The notes: generated from the letters alone by a model not told the origin. DNA of 64,000 nt from Leeuwenhoekiella polynyae (GCF_042683665.1 NZ_JBHUOO010000023.1); one strand, 5' to 3'; shown: positions 22,877 through 31,536, counted from the first letter of the stretch. Program-made: numbers and translations.

Positions 22877-23740
22877 ATGATTCAACTTGAAAATAATTCT
22901 GAAAGTTTGAGAAGTATTTCACAAATATTTACAGCTCCAAGCTTTAGAAAGATTTTAATTGATAATGATTATAATGTTATGGATGATAGAGTTTCAAAAT
23001 TTCTATCTAAAGAAGGGCATTATAATCGTGAAGAAGTTTTGCACTTTCTTTATAAGTTTCTCTATAAGAATTACCGCTCAGAATACTTTTATAAAAATAC
23101 CTTATTAAATAAAATCTTGTTAGGAAAGTATAGCACGAATACATCTACAGCCTTTGATGAGTTTAAAATAGGTTTTTCAATAGCAGATTTTGTCTTGTTA
23201 AACGGAGAAGCAAAGGTTTATGAGGTTAAAACAGAGTTAGATAGTTTGGACAAACTCGACAAACAGCTAAGTGACTATTCCAAGTTTGCAGATAAAATTC
23301 ACATAGTTACAAATGTCAAATTTTTGCCAGAATTGATTGATAAATATAGAGGGACTAAAGTGGGTTTAATTGAATTGACTGAACGAAATACACTCAGAAC
23401 TGTACTTGAAGCTAAGCCTAACTATGAAGAATTTGATCACGAGACAATTTTTAAAACCCTTAGAAAAAAAGAGTATTTAAGCATAACACAAAGTACATTC
23501 GGTTATGTTCCGGATGTTCCTAACACATTAATTTTTCAATCCTGCTTAGAATTATTAAAAAAACTACCAGTACGAGATTTTCAAAGAAGAGTTGTTAAGG
23601 AGTTGAAAAAGAGAAAGTTAAGGTGTCCAAATAAGCTGACATCTAAATCAACACCTTATGAGTTGAAATATCTCTGCCATTCTTTGGATCTGGAAGAGAA
23701 GCAATATGATGATTTACAAGTATTCTTAAACCAAACTTAA
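22877..23740 (+). CDS. sce7726 family protein (PD-(D/E)XK-like nuclease)
   Basis: This 287-residue protein fits the sce7726 family in size and in its block from VMDDRVSKFLSKEGHYNREE onwards. A nuclease-like signature is visible: D104 in SIADFVLL, then E116 and K118 in VYEVKTELD, the D-ExK order of PD-(D/E)XK enzymes. The EVKTELDSL and DYSKFADKIHIVTN parts are characteristic. It probably cleaves or binds DNA in the cytoplasm. A sce7725 partner follows 5 bases downstream. These pairs often occur on mobile elements and are suspected defence genes; the mechanism is not established. Confidence 0.85.
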   Translation: MIQLENNSESLRSISQIFTAPSFRKILIDNDYNVMDDRVSKFLSKEGHYNREEVLHFLYKFLYKNYRSEYFYKNTLLNKILLGKYSTNTSTAFDEFKIGFSIADFVLLNGEAKVYEVKTELDSLDKLDKQLSDYSKFADKIHIVTNVKFLPELIDKYRGTKVGLIELTERNTLRTVLEAKPNYEEFDHETIFKTLRKKEYLSITQSTFGYVPDVPNTLIFQSCLELLKKLPVRDFQRRVVKELKKRKLRCPNKLTSKSTPYELKYLCHSLDLEEKQYDDLQVFLNQT

Positions 23741-23745
23741 TAAAT

Positions 23746-24678
23746 ATGTACTATCCATTTTTACGAGGAAAACAATTTGAAATTCTAGCAGTCAAAGAAC
23801 TTAGCGGTAATGTTTTAAATAAAAGTGAAAAAATTTCACCAATATTTGAACTCGTTAAGATTTCACCATCGCTAAAGAATGCTCTTCCAATTCTTGTTAA
23901 AAATGGAATTAACTTCAATCTTATAATTAATCCACGAGAGGGATCTCTGATTGGGAATTACACTGAAATAATAGATTTTATATCTAAATATCTCGGTCAT
24001 TATCAAAACTATCAAATAGCAATTATAATTGATAACAAGACTCAACTGAGAACAATTGTCGAGCTGTTGTTGAAATCAAAATGTACCAATAGAATTTCAT
24101 TAATTCATAATAGAAGTCAAGATAATATTGACCGTATACTAGAATATCTAAATTCAAATTTTGAGATTATCAGTCACATAATTAATGTCGACAATATTAG
24201 AGAAAGATATTTTTTGAATTTTAATAAATCTTCTATTGTGACTTTAAAGGATAGCTTCATTTCACAAATAAAAAATTCAGAATATTTGAAAGTTGGTGAA
24301 AGTGAATTTTCTGAAGAGCATTTGTATTTCGAGAAAGAAAACCTAAAAGGCTTTTCGGATTTTCTTACGATAGGAGATAAATATATGAAAGGAGGTTTTT
24401 CACCTTATGCAGTAGCAATACATATATCATATGTATATAATGAAAAAGTGCGGGTCAAACACTTTGTGTCAGATTCAAATACTGATAATACTAACGTAGC
24501 AGGTAAATATAGCGAAGCATTAGAGAAGTTGATAGCATGGGAGAATCAATATAATCTAAATACTATAGCTATGAAGCAATTCAAAGAGTACTATCGAGAA
24601 CAACATTACCCAGGCTTAGGGACTATCAAAAAACTCTCAATAATGAATCATCTAGAAGTGATTGATAGACTTTTATAG
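23746..24678 (+). CDS. sce7725 family protein
   Basis: This 310-residue protein starts with the family hallmark MYYPFLRGKQFE and has the C-terminal GGFSPYAVAIHISYVYN, HFVSDSN and HYPGLGTIKK blocks typical of sce7725 proteins. The predicted fold is an alpha/beta barrel-like core without membrane segments. It always seems to be paired with an sce7726-type nuclease, as here (5-base spacing), so the two probably form one complex or toxin/defence unit. The biochemical role is not known. It is the last coding gene of the plus-strand cargo before a long non-coding stretch. Confidence 0.85.
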   Translation: MYYPFLRGKQFEILAVKELSGNVLNKSEKISPIFELVKISPSLKNALPILVKNGINFNLIINPREGSLIGNYTEIIDFISKYLGHYQNYQIAIIIDNKTQLRTIVELLLKSKCTNRISLIHNRSQDNIDRILEYLNSNFEIISHIINVDNIRERYFLNFNKSSIVTLKDSFISQIKNSEYLKVGESEFSEEHLYFEKENLKGFSDFLTIGDKYMKGGFSPYAVAIHISYVYNEKVRVKHFVSDSNTDNTNVAGKYSEALEKLIAWENQYNLNTIAMKQFKEYYREQHYPGLGTIKKLSIMNHLEVIDRLL

Positions 24679-25299
24679 AGAATTCATTGTTACTTTTCTT
24701 ATATGACCGTACAGGTTTTCTCAAATAATTAGAAATCTTACAAAAAAACGAAAAATACAAAAAATACAAAGCGGGTTTATGATTTTGTAAGATTGTAACT
24801 AATTGATATTTAATTATTTAAAACTGAATAATACAAAAATATACTTTATTCCCTTCTTTTTAATTTAATAAGTAAAGTAAATAAGTAGTATATATATAAA
24901 GAGACGGCACCTCCTGTATTTAAAGGGCTAACCGCGTATAGAGGTTTATTATCGCATTTTTTAGCTTTAAGCTTTAACACTTTTTAACAAAGAAAAAGCA
25001 GACCCCTTAATATATTTGATACTAAATTTTGACTATTCAACGAGGGGGTGACGGGGAGTTAAAAAGGGATGTCGAGAACCTTTAGTATAAACGCATTCCC
25101 CCGGTAGGGGAAAGCTTTAATAAGGTCTCGCTGCCGCTCGCTCATTTTCATTTGCCCCGCTGGGGCAAAAACAGGAGATTAACGGGTATTGAACCGGGTC
25201 AAATTTGGGCCAGATACAGCCTGATAAGGAAGTATATAAAAATTTAAAACACTGATTATCAAATACTAAAAATTTAGCGATTTTGGGGTTATAGTTAAT
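24679..25299. other. Non-coding AT-rich stretch with GC-rich hairpins (possible origin or element end)
   Basis: No credible gene is present. Two GC-rich hairpins stand out: TTCCCC/GGGGAA with a 5-base loop (25096-25112) and TTTGCCCC/GGGGCAAA with a 3-base loop (25151-25169). A poly-TA tract (about 24888-24900) and GAGACGGCACC lie further left. Closely spaced strong hairpins in an otherwise AT-rich gap are common at phage origins, packaging sites and ends of integrated elements. Confidence 0.5.
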
Positions 25300-25302
25300 A
25301 CG

Positions 25303-25391
25303 GTTCCAGTTCCCGCTACTAGCAATGACAAGGCTTCACAGAAATGTGAAGCCTTTCCTTTTTGTAATGGGTACAGAATAGGTACAGAATC
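25303..25391 (+). other. Candidate attachment site: tRNA-3'-end-like sequence, terminator and tandem repeat
   Basis: GGTTCCAGTTCCCGCTACTAGCA at about 25304-25326 resembles the T-arm and acceptor end of a tRNA, but the upstream part of a tRNA is absent. It is followed at once by a perfect 11-bp terminator stem (25330-25340/25345-25355) and by the tandem 10-mer GGTACAGAAT at 25370-25379 and 25381-25390. Integrases often use tRNA 3' ends and leave such a partial copy at one end. The other end and the integrase are not in this window. Confidence 0.45.
25330..25362 (+). terminator. Rho-independent terminator
   Basis: AAGGCTTCACA at 25330-25340 pairs perfectly with TGTGAAGCCTT at 25345-25355 around a 4-base loop, followed by TCCTTTTTG. 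It is oriented for plus-strand transcripts and lies just after the tRNA-like 3' end, the normal position for a tRNA terminator. Confidence 0.8.
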
Positions 25392-25466
25392 ATAGCCTTT
25401 TCAATTTGATATTTCTCTTGATTTCAAATGCTATTATTTTGTAAGTAATAGTATTTCTGAATTATT

Positions 25467-26729
25467 TTAATAGTTAAACGCATTTTTCATTAATTCTATT
25501 TCATTTCTTGGAATACCTAAATCCATCGCTAGTTGTTGCCACTGACCTACATTCTGCTGAATTGTAGTAATAATAGCATTGGCTTCTTTTTCTTTTATCC
25601 GAAAATAAGGAGCGACTTCCCGTACCAGGTCTAAATCCAAAGCATTATCATTTTCTGAAATATTAAGTTTTAAACCTGCTCCGTTCGGGGTTGGGTTGAT
25701 ATCATAGGCAGGTGAAAGTATCCAACCTGAATTTGTTAACAGAAATCCGTGATTCCGGAGATGATCGTCGGTATTTGATATGGCTATATTAAAAACAATA
25801 CGCCTCCATAATTTTTTGAGATCGTTATCAACGTCAGTTCCATTCTGCATCAAAAATTCCACAAGCTCCAAATAACTAACCCCATCTTGATAGTCCGTTC
25901 CATCACTATATCCTAATAAGGTCATTGCAGAAGCAAAGTGCGTTCGGGTGCCATTGTTGTTACGATCAAATCGTTGTGTTAGAAATGTATGTTGATGGTG
26001 CGAAAATTTTTCTACCCTTGATGGTGCCATTTCAATACCGGATTGAATCGCAAGTCGATAGGCAAGCATTTCCCAAGCGCCCATATCCTGGTGATCATTT
26101 TGACTTGGAAATTTAGCAATCCACAAACCTCCTTCAGTATCCCGAATGTTTGCCTTGGGTCTTGCACCTCCCAAAGAAGACCCTGGTGCCATTAGCATAT
26201 TTAGCCATTTTAGATATTCCGGATTGTCTGGGGCATCTTCTTTTTCTAGTTGTAAGCTAGCAAATTCAAGATCCCCAAGTGCAGCGAAAGGTGGTGCGGC
26301 CATCGCTTCATCATCATCTAAAAATGCACCATCTGGTGTTGTTTTAAAACGAAGTCCTCCCATTCGGTTAGTATCATAAACTCCGAGTAGATAATCCGAT
26401 TCCATTAAAGTGTTAGGCCGGCGTGCTTCTTTCCTAGCTTTAGCAGCCTCTTTACGCATCATTAGGACTCGACCCCACCGATCAGGTGAGGAATCTAAAA
26501 AAATACCGAAATTGGATTTCTCATCATTGAGGTACTGGGCACCTTCGAATAATTGTAAATCTGGATCTATAATCTGTGCATACCCTGATTGTAACCATCC
26601 TTTAGCATATTCAAAAGAAAATATTTCTTTTCCTCTGGAGGGGGTTGCAAATAAACTCCCCATTAAGAATGGAGCTTCAATTCCATCCCAATGCGCATAT
26701 ACCAATATTTCTTTTCGTTCCTGTGTCAT
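25467..26729 (-). CDS. hipA: HipA-type serine/threonine kinase toxin
   Basis: This 420-residue protein is close to the 440 residues of classical HipA. The N-terminal subdomain is present (VYAHWDG, then GIFLDSSPDRWGR at about 75-87). A Gly-rich ATP loop APGSSLGGARPK lies at 181-192. The catalytic motif NTDDHLRNH is at 319-327 and the metal-binding AYDINP at about 341-346. HipA kinases phosphorylate targets such as aminoacyl-tRNA synthetases and cause growth arrest. It follows the HTH antitoxin gene with a 1-base overlap (TAATG). Unlike many Bacteroidota versions that are split into HipS/HipT, this one is full length. Confidence 0.93.
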   Translation of the reverse strand: MTQERKEILVYAHWDGIEAPFLMGSLFATPSRGKEIFSFEYAKGWLQSGYAQIIDPDLQLFEGAQYLNDEKSNFGIFLDSSPDRWGRVLMMRKEAAKARKEARRPNTLMESDYLLGVYDTNRMGGLRFKTTPDGAFLDDDEAMAAPPFAALGDLEFASLQLEKEDAPDNPEYLKWLNMLMAPGSSLGGARPKANIRDTEGGLWIAKFPSQNDHQDMGAWEMLAYRLAIQSGIEMAPSRVEKFSHHQHTFLTQRFDRNNNGTRTHFASAMTLLGYSDGTDYQDGVSYLELVEFLMQNGTDVDNDLKKLWRRIVFNIAISNTDDHLRNHGFLLTNSGWILSPAYDINPTPNGAGLKLNISENDNALDLDLVREVAPYFRIKEKEANAIITTIQQNVGQWQQLAMDLGIPRNEIELMKNAFNY

Positions 26730-27049
26730 TATTTCTTGGTATTTTTTGGACCACGTTCCTTAACGGTTAGATCAGCATCCTGTATTTTTCTACCCAATGT
26801 ATCATCTTTGGCCAAAAGCAATATGTCTTTCTCCAGACCTAATACTAATAAAACTTGTAAAACAATACCTAAAGAAACCGCAGGGTTTCCTTTCTCTAAG
26901 GAAGAAAGTGTAGGACGGGAAATCCCTGCCCGCTCTGAAACCTGATTCATTGTTAGTTTTCTGCGTAAGCGTGCCAACTTGATATTTTCTCCCAATGCTT
27001 GTAAAAGCTTCTTGTTTTTAGGTAATAACACAATACTATTTCTAGACAT
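26729..27049 (-). CDS. hipB: HipB-like XRE antitoxin
   Basis: This 106-residue helix-turn-helix protein has the core LARLRRKLTMNQVSERAGISR followed by PTLSSLEKGNPAVSL at residues about 25-60, and a charged C-terminal tail. It is the first gene of the hipBA operon and overlaps hipA by one base. Known HipB proteins bind operator DNA and HipA, neutralising the toxin and repressing the operon. About 175 bases upstream are free of genes and AT-rich, consistent with the promoter and operators. The kinase neighbour makes the assignment secure. Confidence 0.9.
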   Translation of the reverse strand: MSRNSIVLLPKNKKLLQALGENIKLARLRRKLTMNQVSERAGISRPTLSSLEKGNPAVSLGIVLQVLLVLGLEKDILLLAKDDTLGRKIQDADLTVKERGPKNTKK

Positions 27050-27226
27050 AACGTTAAGTATATTTTACAAAAATAGGTAAAAAAGTAAATAGTATTTTAC
27101 GTTACTACAATAAATAATATAGTGAACTTAATTTTGTCCCCAAAAAACACTTTTTTTGGGAAAATTGAATTTGCTGTAAATATTTTCGAGATATTTTAAT
27201 GCCCTTTTCTACATTTGAAAACTCAA

Positions 27227-27461
27227 TCAGGTTTTTTTTTCGTTGATTTCATCAAGAGCCAACTTACATTTATCAAGTATATGTTGTATTTCATTTGTCA
27301 CTAAACTCTGGTTTTGTAACGAGCCGACTACATCTTCCTGAGTTTGCACAACTTCAGGTCATATCAAAAATATTATTAAAGAATTCCGAATATATTATGA
27401 ATATATTCCTGTTCAATGTGGAAAAGATATAGAAGAAAAATCTTTTTTTTACCTAATATAA
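27227..27461. pseudogene. Two short gene fragments meeting at a recombination scar
   Basis: On the minus strand 27227-27361 is open without a proper start and reads ...EVVQTQEDVVGSLQNQ... to EINEKKT and a stop, a clearly helical coding remnant. On the plus strand 27357-27461 reads GHIKNIIKEFRIYYEYIPV... to a stop. They abut at about 27357-27361. Neither could be assigned to a family. Together they look like the ends of two genes left after a deletion or excision. Confidence 0.5.
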
Positions 27462-27707
27462 CTCAGTACATAAAAAGCCATATTTTTTTATTTCATTAGC
27501 TAAAAAGTTGTTTTGATAAGGTGGGTAATACACTCTCAATATGTTATCTGCATCTTCTAAATCAAAATTCCAGTTTCCAGCTCCAACTAAAATGTCAAGG
27601 ATTGCTTTAAGCTTATTTATATTAGCCTCAGTAACTACTGAAGTTCTAAAAATTGAAATTTCCATTTTAATCTCAGTGTTTTGATTTTGTTTTTTAATTG
27701 CATTCAT
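27453..27707 (-). CDS. Small alpha/beta protein coupled to the metallo-hydrolase (84 aa)
   Basis: ATG at 27707 overlaps the stop of the metallo-hydrolase gene by 4 bases (ATGA) and gives 84 residues; a further ATG at 27725 would lie inside that gene. The core MEISIFRTSVVTEANINKLK, then WNFDLEDADNILRV, has the beta-alpha-beta-beta-alpha-beta rhythm of small ferredoxin-like (HMA-type) folds, but no CxxC metal site is present. The function is unknown. It may bind a ligand or help the hydrolase. Similar small WNFDLED proteins are common in flavobacteria. Confidence 0.65.
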   Translation of the reverse strand: MNAIKKQNQNTEIKMEISIFRTSVVTEANINKLKAILDILVGAGNWNFDLEDADNILRVYYPPYQNNFLANEIKKYGFLCTELY

Positions 27708-28840
27708 TCTATAGTTTCCCACCAATTTTCAAATTTTTGATCACTCATATCTAGATATACCAGTTCACCGATTTTTGGAGTTATCAATGGAATATTACCC
27801 CCTTTATTTAATGCGGTAATTTCTGAAAGGGGTTCATTCCAAGGGTGTGCTGCAAGCGCAAATTTTGAAGAGTGTACCGGAAATATCCGTTTCGCTTTTA
27901 AATCTACAGCCGCTTTTAATACATCTTTGGGAAGATTATGGATATATCTCCAAGCCTTATCATATTGCCCGTTGTCCAATATTACCAAGTCTAAAGGACC
28001 GTGTTTTTCTCCAATTTCTTTATAATGGGTATCGTATCCGCTATCACCACCTAGATAGATTTTAAAAAGGGATGTTTGCAAAACATATGAAGCCCATAGT
28101 GTGTTGTTTCTAGATAGCCCTCTACCCGAAAAATGACGCGCTGGTTCTATAAAAACTATAAAATCCTTATCTAATTCGATTTTTTGATACCAGTCTTTTT
28201 CAATTATTTTTTTTGGGTCATATCCCCAATGTTCAAAATGAGAACCTACTCCAAGGCCACAAATAACGTTATTTATTTTACCCTTTAAAGCCACCAAAGT
28301 TTTATGATCCAGATGATCATAATGATCGTGGGAAATAAACAAGTAATCGATTTCAGGCAAATCTTTTGCAGAATAAATATCCGTACCCTCAAATGATTTT
28401 ATGGTGTTTGGAATTGGGGAAGCGCTGCCACTAAAAACCGGGTCGACTAAAATTCTCTTTTGGTTAATTTGAATAAAATAGGAGGAATGGCCAAACCAAA
28501 CCAATACATTTTCATCAATAGATAGATTTGACAGATCTGTTTTAATAGAAGGTATTTTTTCTTTAGGATAATGATTTGGTTTATTTTTAATATAGTTTTC
28601 ATATATCACATCATAGTAATTATGGCCCTCTGCCAAAACTGGAGTGTGATTTAAATTTTGAAACTTTCCATCCTGGTAATTGGGCGATTGTTTTATTTTC
28701 TCCAGTCTAGATCCAGTGGGTTTTTTGCCAAACATATCTTGTTGCATATATAAGAATGTGGATATGAGAAGCACGACCACCATTGTGAGGAATATTATCA
28801 TCGAATTTTTTATTAGTTTTCTTTTCACCTGGAGATTCAA
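27704..28840 (-). CDS. Metallo-beta-lactamase-fold hydrolase with N-terminal membrane anchor
   Basis: This protein has 378 residues. A hydrophobic helix lies at about 13-31 (MIIFLTMVVVLLISTFLY). The MBL-fold domain follows, with the metal motif HDHYDHLDH near 170-178, preceded by LVWFGHSSYFIQI and VDPVF. Later metal ligands are in EPARHFSGRG, LGGDSGYD and FPVHSSKFALAAH. This is the NAPE-PLD/YdeR-like branch of MBL enzymes, which hydrolyse phosphodiester or ester bonds in lipids. The N-anchor would place the domain outside the inner membrane. It lies 21 bases after the dehydrogenase gene and is probably in one operon with it. Confidence 0.85.
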   Translation of the reverse strand: MNLQVKRKLIKNSMIIFLTMVVVLLISTFLYMQQDMFGKKPTGSRLEKIKQSPNYQDGKFQNLNHTPVLAEGHNYYDVIYENYIKNKPNHYPKEKIPSIKTDLSNLSIDENVLVWFGHSSYFIQINQKRILVDPVFSGSASPIPNTIKSFEGTDIYSAKDLPEIDYLFISHDHYDHLDHKTLVALKGKINNVICGLGVGSHFEHWGYDPKKIIEKDWYQKIELDKDFIVFIEPARHFSGRGLSRNNTLWASYVLQTSLFKIYLGGDSGYDTHYKEIGEKHGPLDLVILDNGQYDKAWRYIHNLPKDVLKAAVDLKAKRIFPVHSSKFALAAHPWNEPLSEITALNKGGNIPLITPKIGELVYLDMSDQKFENWWETIE

Positions 28841-28861
28841 TTTTTTATGATTCTTAGTGTC

Positions 28862-29713
28862 TTATTTTTGAGATAAGCCAATCATTTTATTAAATATAAA
28901 ATCGATACCCTTATGAGGAAGAATAGAAGGCAAAGTCCAGTTAAAGAATCTTCCTGGGGTAAAAGTATATCGTACTTTTGGAGAAGATGTTTCAAAAATT
29001 TTACGGGTGAATCGGGCGATTGATGCTGACGAGGCTGCACCTTTTTCAGCTTTTACCATCATTTGTTTGAAGTTTTCAAATGGTTGCTCATAGCTACTAG
29101 CTTTAAATGATTTTTTGTCCAACTCATCTTTTTCCCAGATTTTACTTTCAATAGCACCCGGAGCAAGAATAATTACCTTAATGCCGAATACACTTAATTC
29201 TCGACGTAAGCTGTGTGAATATCCTTCTAATGCGTGCTTAGTTGCCGCATATGAGGAAAGAAAAGGAAGAGCCAATACACCACCCACTGAACTAACATTT
29301 ATAATTCTGCCCATATGCTTTTTTGTTTCTGGATTAGTGCCGAGTAGGGGTAGAAGGGTTTGAGTGACATTCATTAAACCAAATAGATTGGTCTCAAATA
29401 GATTTCGTGTATGTTCTAGATCTTGAAACTCGATAGGTGAAACACTTTCAATCGCTGCATTATTTATTAAGCCATCAAGAAGTCCATTCAGGGAAATCTC
29501 CTTTACATACCTCGCAAGATCACTTACCTGTTCCGGATTCGTTACATCACATATAACAGGATAAACATTTTCATTTAGTTCCTGTTTGAGTCTTTCAGCG
29601 TCCTCGGCTTTACGGATTGTAGCAATAACTTGATAGTTCGCTTCTGAAAATTCTTTTGCAATTGCATACCCGATACCAGTACTGGTTCCTGTAATTAATA
29701 AAGTCTTATTCAT
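28862..29713 (-). CDS. Short-chain dehydrogenase/reductase (SDR)
   Basis: From ATG at 29713 the protein has 283 residues. A TTG six codons upstream is possible but less likely. A Rossmann fold starts at once with GTSTGIGYA (TGxxxGIG, cofactor binding). NNA lies near residue 90, and the active-site YAATK follows a serine in SSVGG. It has the classical SDR length plus a C-terminal extension. It is an NAD(P)-dependent oxidoreductase; the substrate is unknown. It is divergent from a TetR regulator with a palindromic operator between them, so it is very likely its target, together with the MBL hydrolase downstream. Confidence 0.88.
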   Translation of the reverse strand: MNKTLLITGTSTGIGYAIAKEFSEANYQVIATIRKAEDAERLKQELNENVYPVICDVTNPEQVSDLARYVKEISLNGLLDGLINNAAIESVSPIEFQDLEHTRNLFETNLFGLMNVTQTLLPLLGTNPETKKHMGRIINVSSVGGVLALPFLSSYAATKHALEGYSHSLRRELSVFGIKVIILAPGAIESKIWEKDELDKKSFKASSYEQPFENFKQMMVKAEKGAASSASIARFTRKIFETSSPKVRYTFTPGRFFNWTLPSILPHKGIDFIFNKMIGLSQK

Positions 29714-29733
29714 TATTTTACAATTTAACAATA

Positions 29734-29777
29734 TTTGTCAAAGGTATAATTATATTTTGACAAAAAATGTATATTTG
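29734..29777. promoter_or_regulatory. TetR operator and divergent promoters
   Basis: A perfect inverted repeat with 9-base arms, TTTGTCAAA (29734-29742) and TTTGACAAA (29756-29764), is separated by 13 bases. TAnnTTTG -7 boxes occur on both strands: TACCTTTG on the minus strand (29739-29746, overlapping the operator) for the dehydrogenase, and TATATTTG on the plus strand (29770-29777) for the regulator. Repressor binding would block both genes. Confidence 0.75.
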
Positions 29778-29789
29778 TAAAAAAGATTT

Positions 29790-30341
29790 ATGACCGAGAA
29801 AGAAGAGCGAATATTAAATGCCTCAAAAGAAATATTTTTAAAGTTTGGTTACACTAAAACCACTATGAATGATATTGCCGAAGCGGTTGGCATTTCAAGA
29901 CCTGGTCTATATCTTATTTATCCCAAAAAGGAAGAGATTTTTAAGGCCCTTATCCTTAAGTTATCGAAAGAACTTTCTGCGGAAGTAAAGAAAAGAAACG
30001 CTAAGGTGAAAGAGCCTCTTTTAAAACTTAGAGAGGTGCTGAATATTTGGGTGGTAGATATGTACACTTTGTTAAATCAATCCCCTGAAAGTGCAGAATT
30101 GTATGAAAATCAATTTTGTTTTACCAAGAAATGTATGCAAAAGAGCACAGAGTTGTTTATATCTGATTTAGAGGAGGTGCTAAAACTCTTTCCGTCTAAA
30201 AGCTTTAATGATAATATTGAACCTAAGGATGTTGCTGTTATTATTTCATCTGCGGTTATAGGTATTAAGAAACAGGTGCACCATCTCGATGATTTAAAAA
30301 GAAATATTGATTTACTTATACGAATATGTATCAAGATTTAG
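29790..30341 (+). CDS. TetR/AcrR-family transcriptional repressor
   Basis: This 183-residue protein has an N-terminal TetR helix-turn-helix (IFLKFGYTKTTMNDIAEAVG then ISRPGLYLIYPKKEEIF, about 14-55). A helical ligand-binding domain of about 120 residues follows. The -7 box lies 12 bases before the ATG. It is divergent from the SDR gene with a perfect inverted repeat in between, so it probably represses both genes and is released by a small ligand, perhaps a hydrophobic or lipid compound handled by the SDR/MBL pair. The ligand identity is not known. Confidence 0.9.
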   Translation: MTEKEERILNASKEIFLKFGYTKTTMNDIAEAVGISRPGLYLIYPKKEEIFKALILKLSKELSAEVKKRNAKVKEPLLKLREVLNIWVVDMYTLLNQSPESAELYENQFCFTKKCMQKSTELFISDLEEVLKLFPSKSFNDNIEPKDVAVIISSAVIGIKKQVHHLDDLKRNIDLLIRICIKI

Positions 30342-30915
30342 ATCTAATAATTTAAACTGAAATAAGTGAGGTGAATCGTATAGGTATTCTACTTACAGAA
30401 ATTATAAAGTATTTATAAAACAATTTGGAATTTGGTTAAGGGAGTTTGATAAATTTAATTTTTTAACACCTGTTAATCAATTTTTTATGTGTTTTAAACT
30501 TTTGATAATAACCAATTGGAATATATTTATCAGTATTACACAATAATACTTGTCGTTAATAAATATATGTAGCAGTGTCAACTTAATTAAAAATGAATAG
30601 TATTAATTTTGCGATTGTCTGTATGGTATTATAAAATGTTTTGTTATCACTGAACTCATTTACTAGTACTAGGCTTTTATTTCTAATTATATATGAAAAC
30701 CTGGAATTATTTTTTTCATACTGTTTTTCTGAAATAACCCTTTCGCTCCCAAAGTGGCATTTGCAGGTTGCAGTCCCCACATTATGTGCTTGTCCATTTT
30801 GGTTCTTTTCTATAATGATTTAATCTGATTCTAATTGAAGAAGGGGGAGGTATTTTAAAAGGGAGTTCTTCATTTAGATCACGCTCATGAACTTTTGAGA
30901 AGTATGACTAATTTA
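30342..30915. other. Intergenic stretch without a recognisable gene
   Basis: No gene could be supported. A 65-residue minus frame (30583-30780) and short plus frames have no family features and no plausible start signal. AT-rich runs dominate. A weak GC-rich island at about 30740-30800 may be a remnant of an older gene. The stretch separates the TetR unit from the first SusCD locus. Confidence 0.5.
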
Positions 30916-31536
30916 TCAACTGTATTTTGGAGGTATTTTAGGAATTTTGGGTATTCCAAATAACAAAAAGAGAATGCTTTGAATTTTTTCGCCTACTTTA
31001 TCCCGTAGTTGCGCATAAGCCCGAGTCATTTGGTTTTCAACGGTTTTAACCGAAAGGTTGAGGTGATCAGCAATTTCCAAATTAGTCAATCCTTCGTATT
31101 TACTCAATAAAAATATCTCTTTACATCTTGGATGTAAGTTATCGATCTCCTTTTTCACTTGCTGAATCAATCTGTCCAGGTTGGATTCTTCTTCTTCTAA
31201 GAGCGTATTTACAGCAGTCATATATTCTTTTTCCAGGTTTAGAATGAATTTTCGATGTTTGTATTGATCTAAAAACTCATTATAAACAGAGCGGTAAAGA
31301 AAACTGCGCAGACTCGAATTGATTTTAAGGGAACTCCTTTTTTTCCATAAACGCAACAGAACGTTCTGTACCATATCTGCCGCTAAACTACGATCCTTAC
31401 AAAAGCTATAGGCATAGAGACACAGTTTATGGTGGTAACTATCCATAAGATAAACGTAGGCAGATTCCTCGCCCTTGCGTAGGTCTGTTACCAAAACCGC
31501 CTCAATTTTATACAGTATTTGAGCTTCTTCTTTCAT
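30916..31536 (-). CDS. ECF sigma-70 family factor (locus 1)
   Basis: This 206-residue protein has the Bacteroidota ECF layout: region 2 at about 20-90 (YSFCKDRSLAADMVQNVLLR, then LWKKRSSLKINSSLRSFLY) and region 4 at about 140-190 (LHPRCKEIFLLSKYEGLTN, then LEIADHLNLSVKTVENQM). The C-terminus has a hydrophobic extension. It is divergent from a fecR anti-sigma gene 107 bases away, with a signature T/G-rich box between. It should direct transcription of the susC operon when the FecR partner is relieved by the SusC STN domain. Its counterpart in locus 2 is at 45190-45756. Confidence 0.9.
   Translation of the reverse strand: MKEEAQILYKIEAVLVTDLRKGEESAYVYLMDSYHHKLCLYAYSFCKDRSLAADMVQNVLLRLWKKRSSLKINSSLRSFLYRSVYNEFLDQYKHRKFILNLEKEYMTAVNTLLEEEESNLDRLIQQVKKEIDNLHPRCKEIFLLSKYEGLTNLEIADHLNLSVKTVENQMTRAYAQLRDKVGEKIQSILFLLFGIPKIPKIPPKYS

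Noticed and set aside
24888..25120. CRISPR-like or repeat array in the long non-coding stretch
   Set aside because: There are several hairpins but no regularly spaced direct repeats, and no cas genes.
25303..25328. A full tRNA gene at the tRNA-like 3' end
   Set aside because: No acceptor 5' strand, D-arm or anticodon arm can be folded upstream, and the T-stem pairing is imperfect. It is treated only as a possible attachment remnant.
30583..30780. 65-residue minus-strand frame in the gap before the sigma factor
   Set aside because: There is no family pattern, no operon context and no leader. It could be a remnant, but there is not enough to call a gene.
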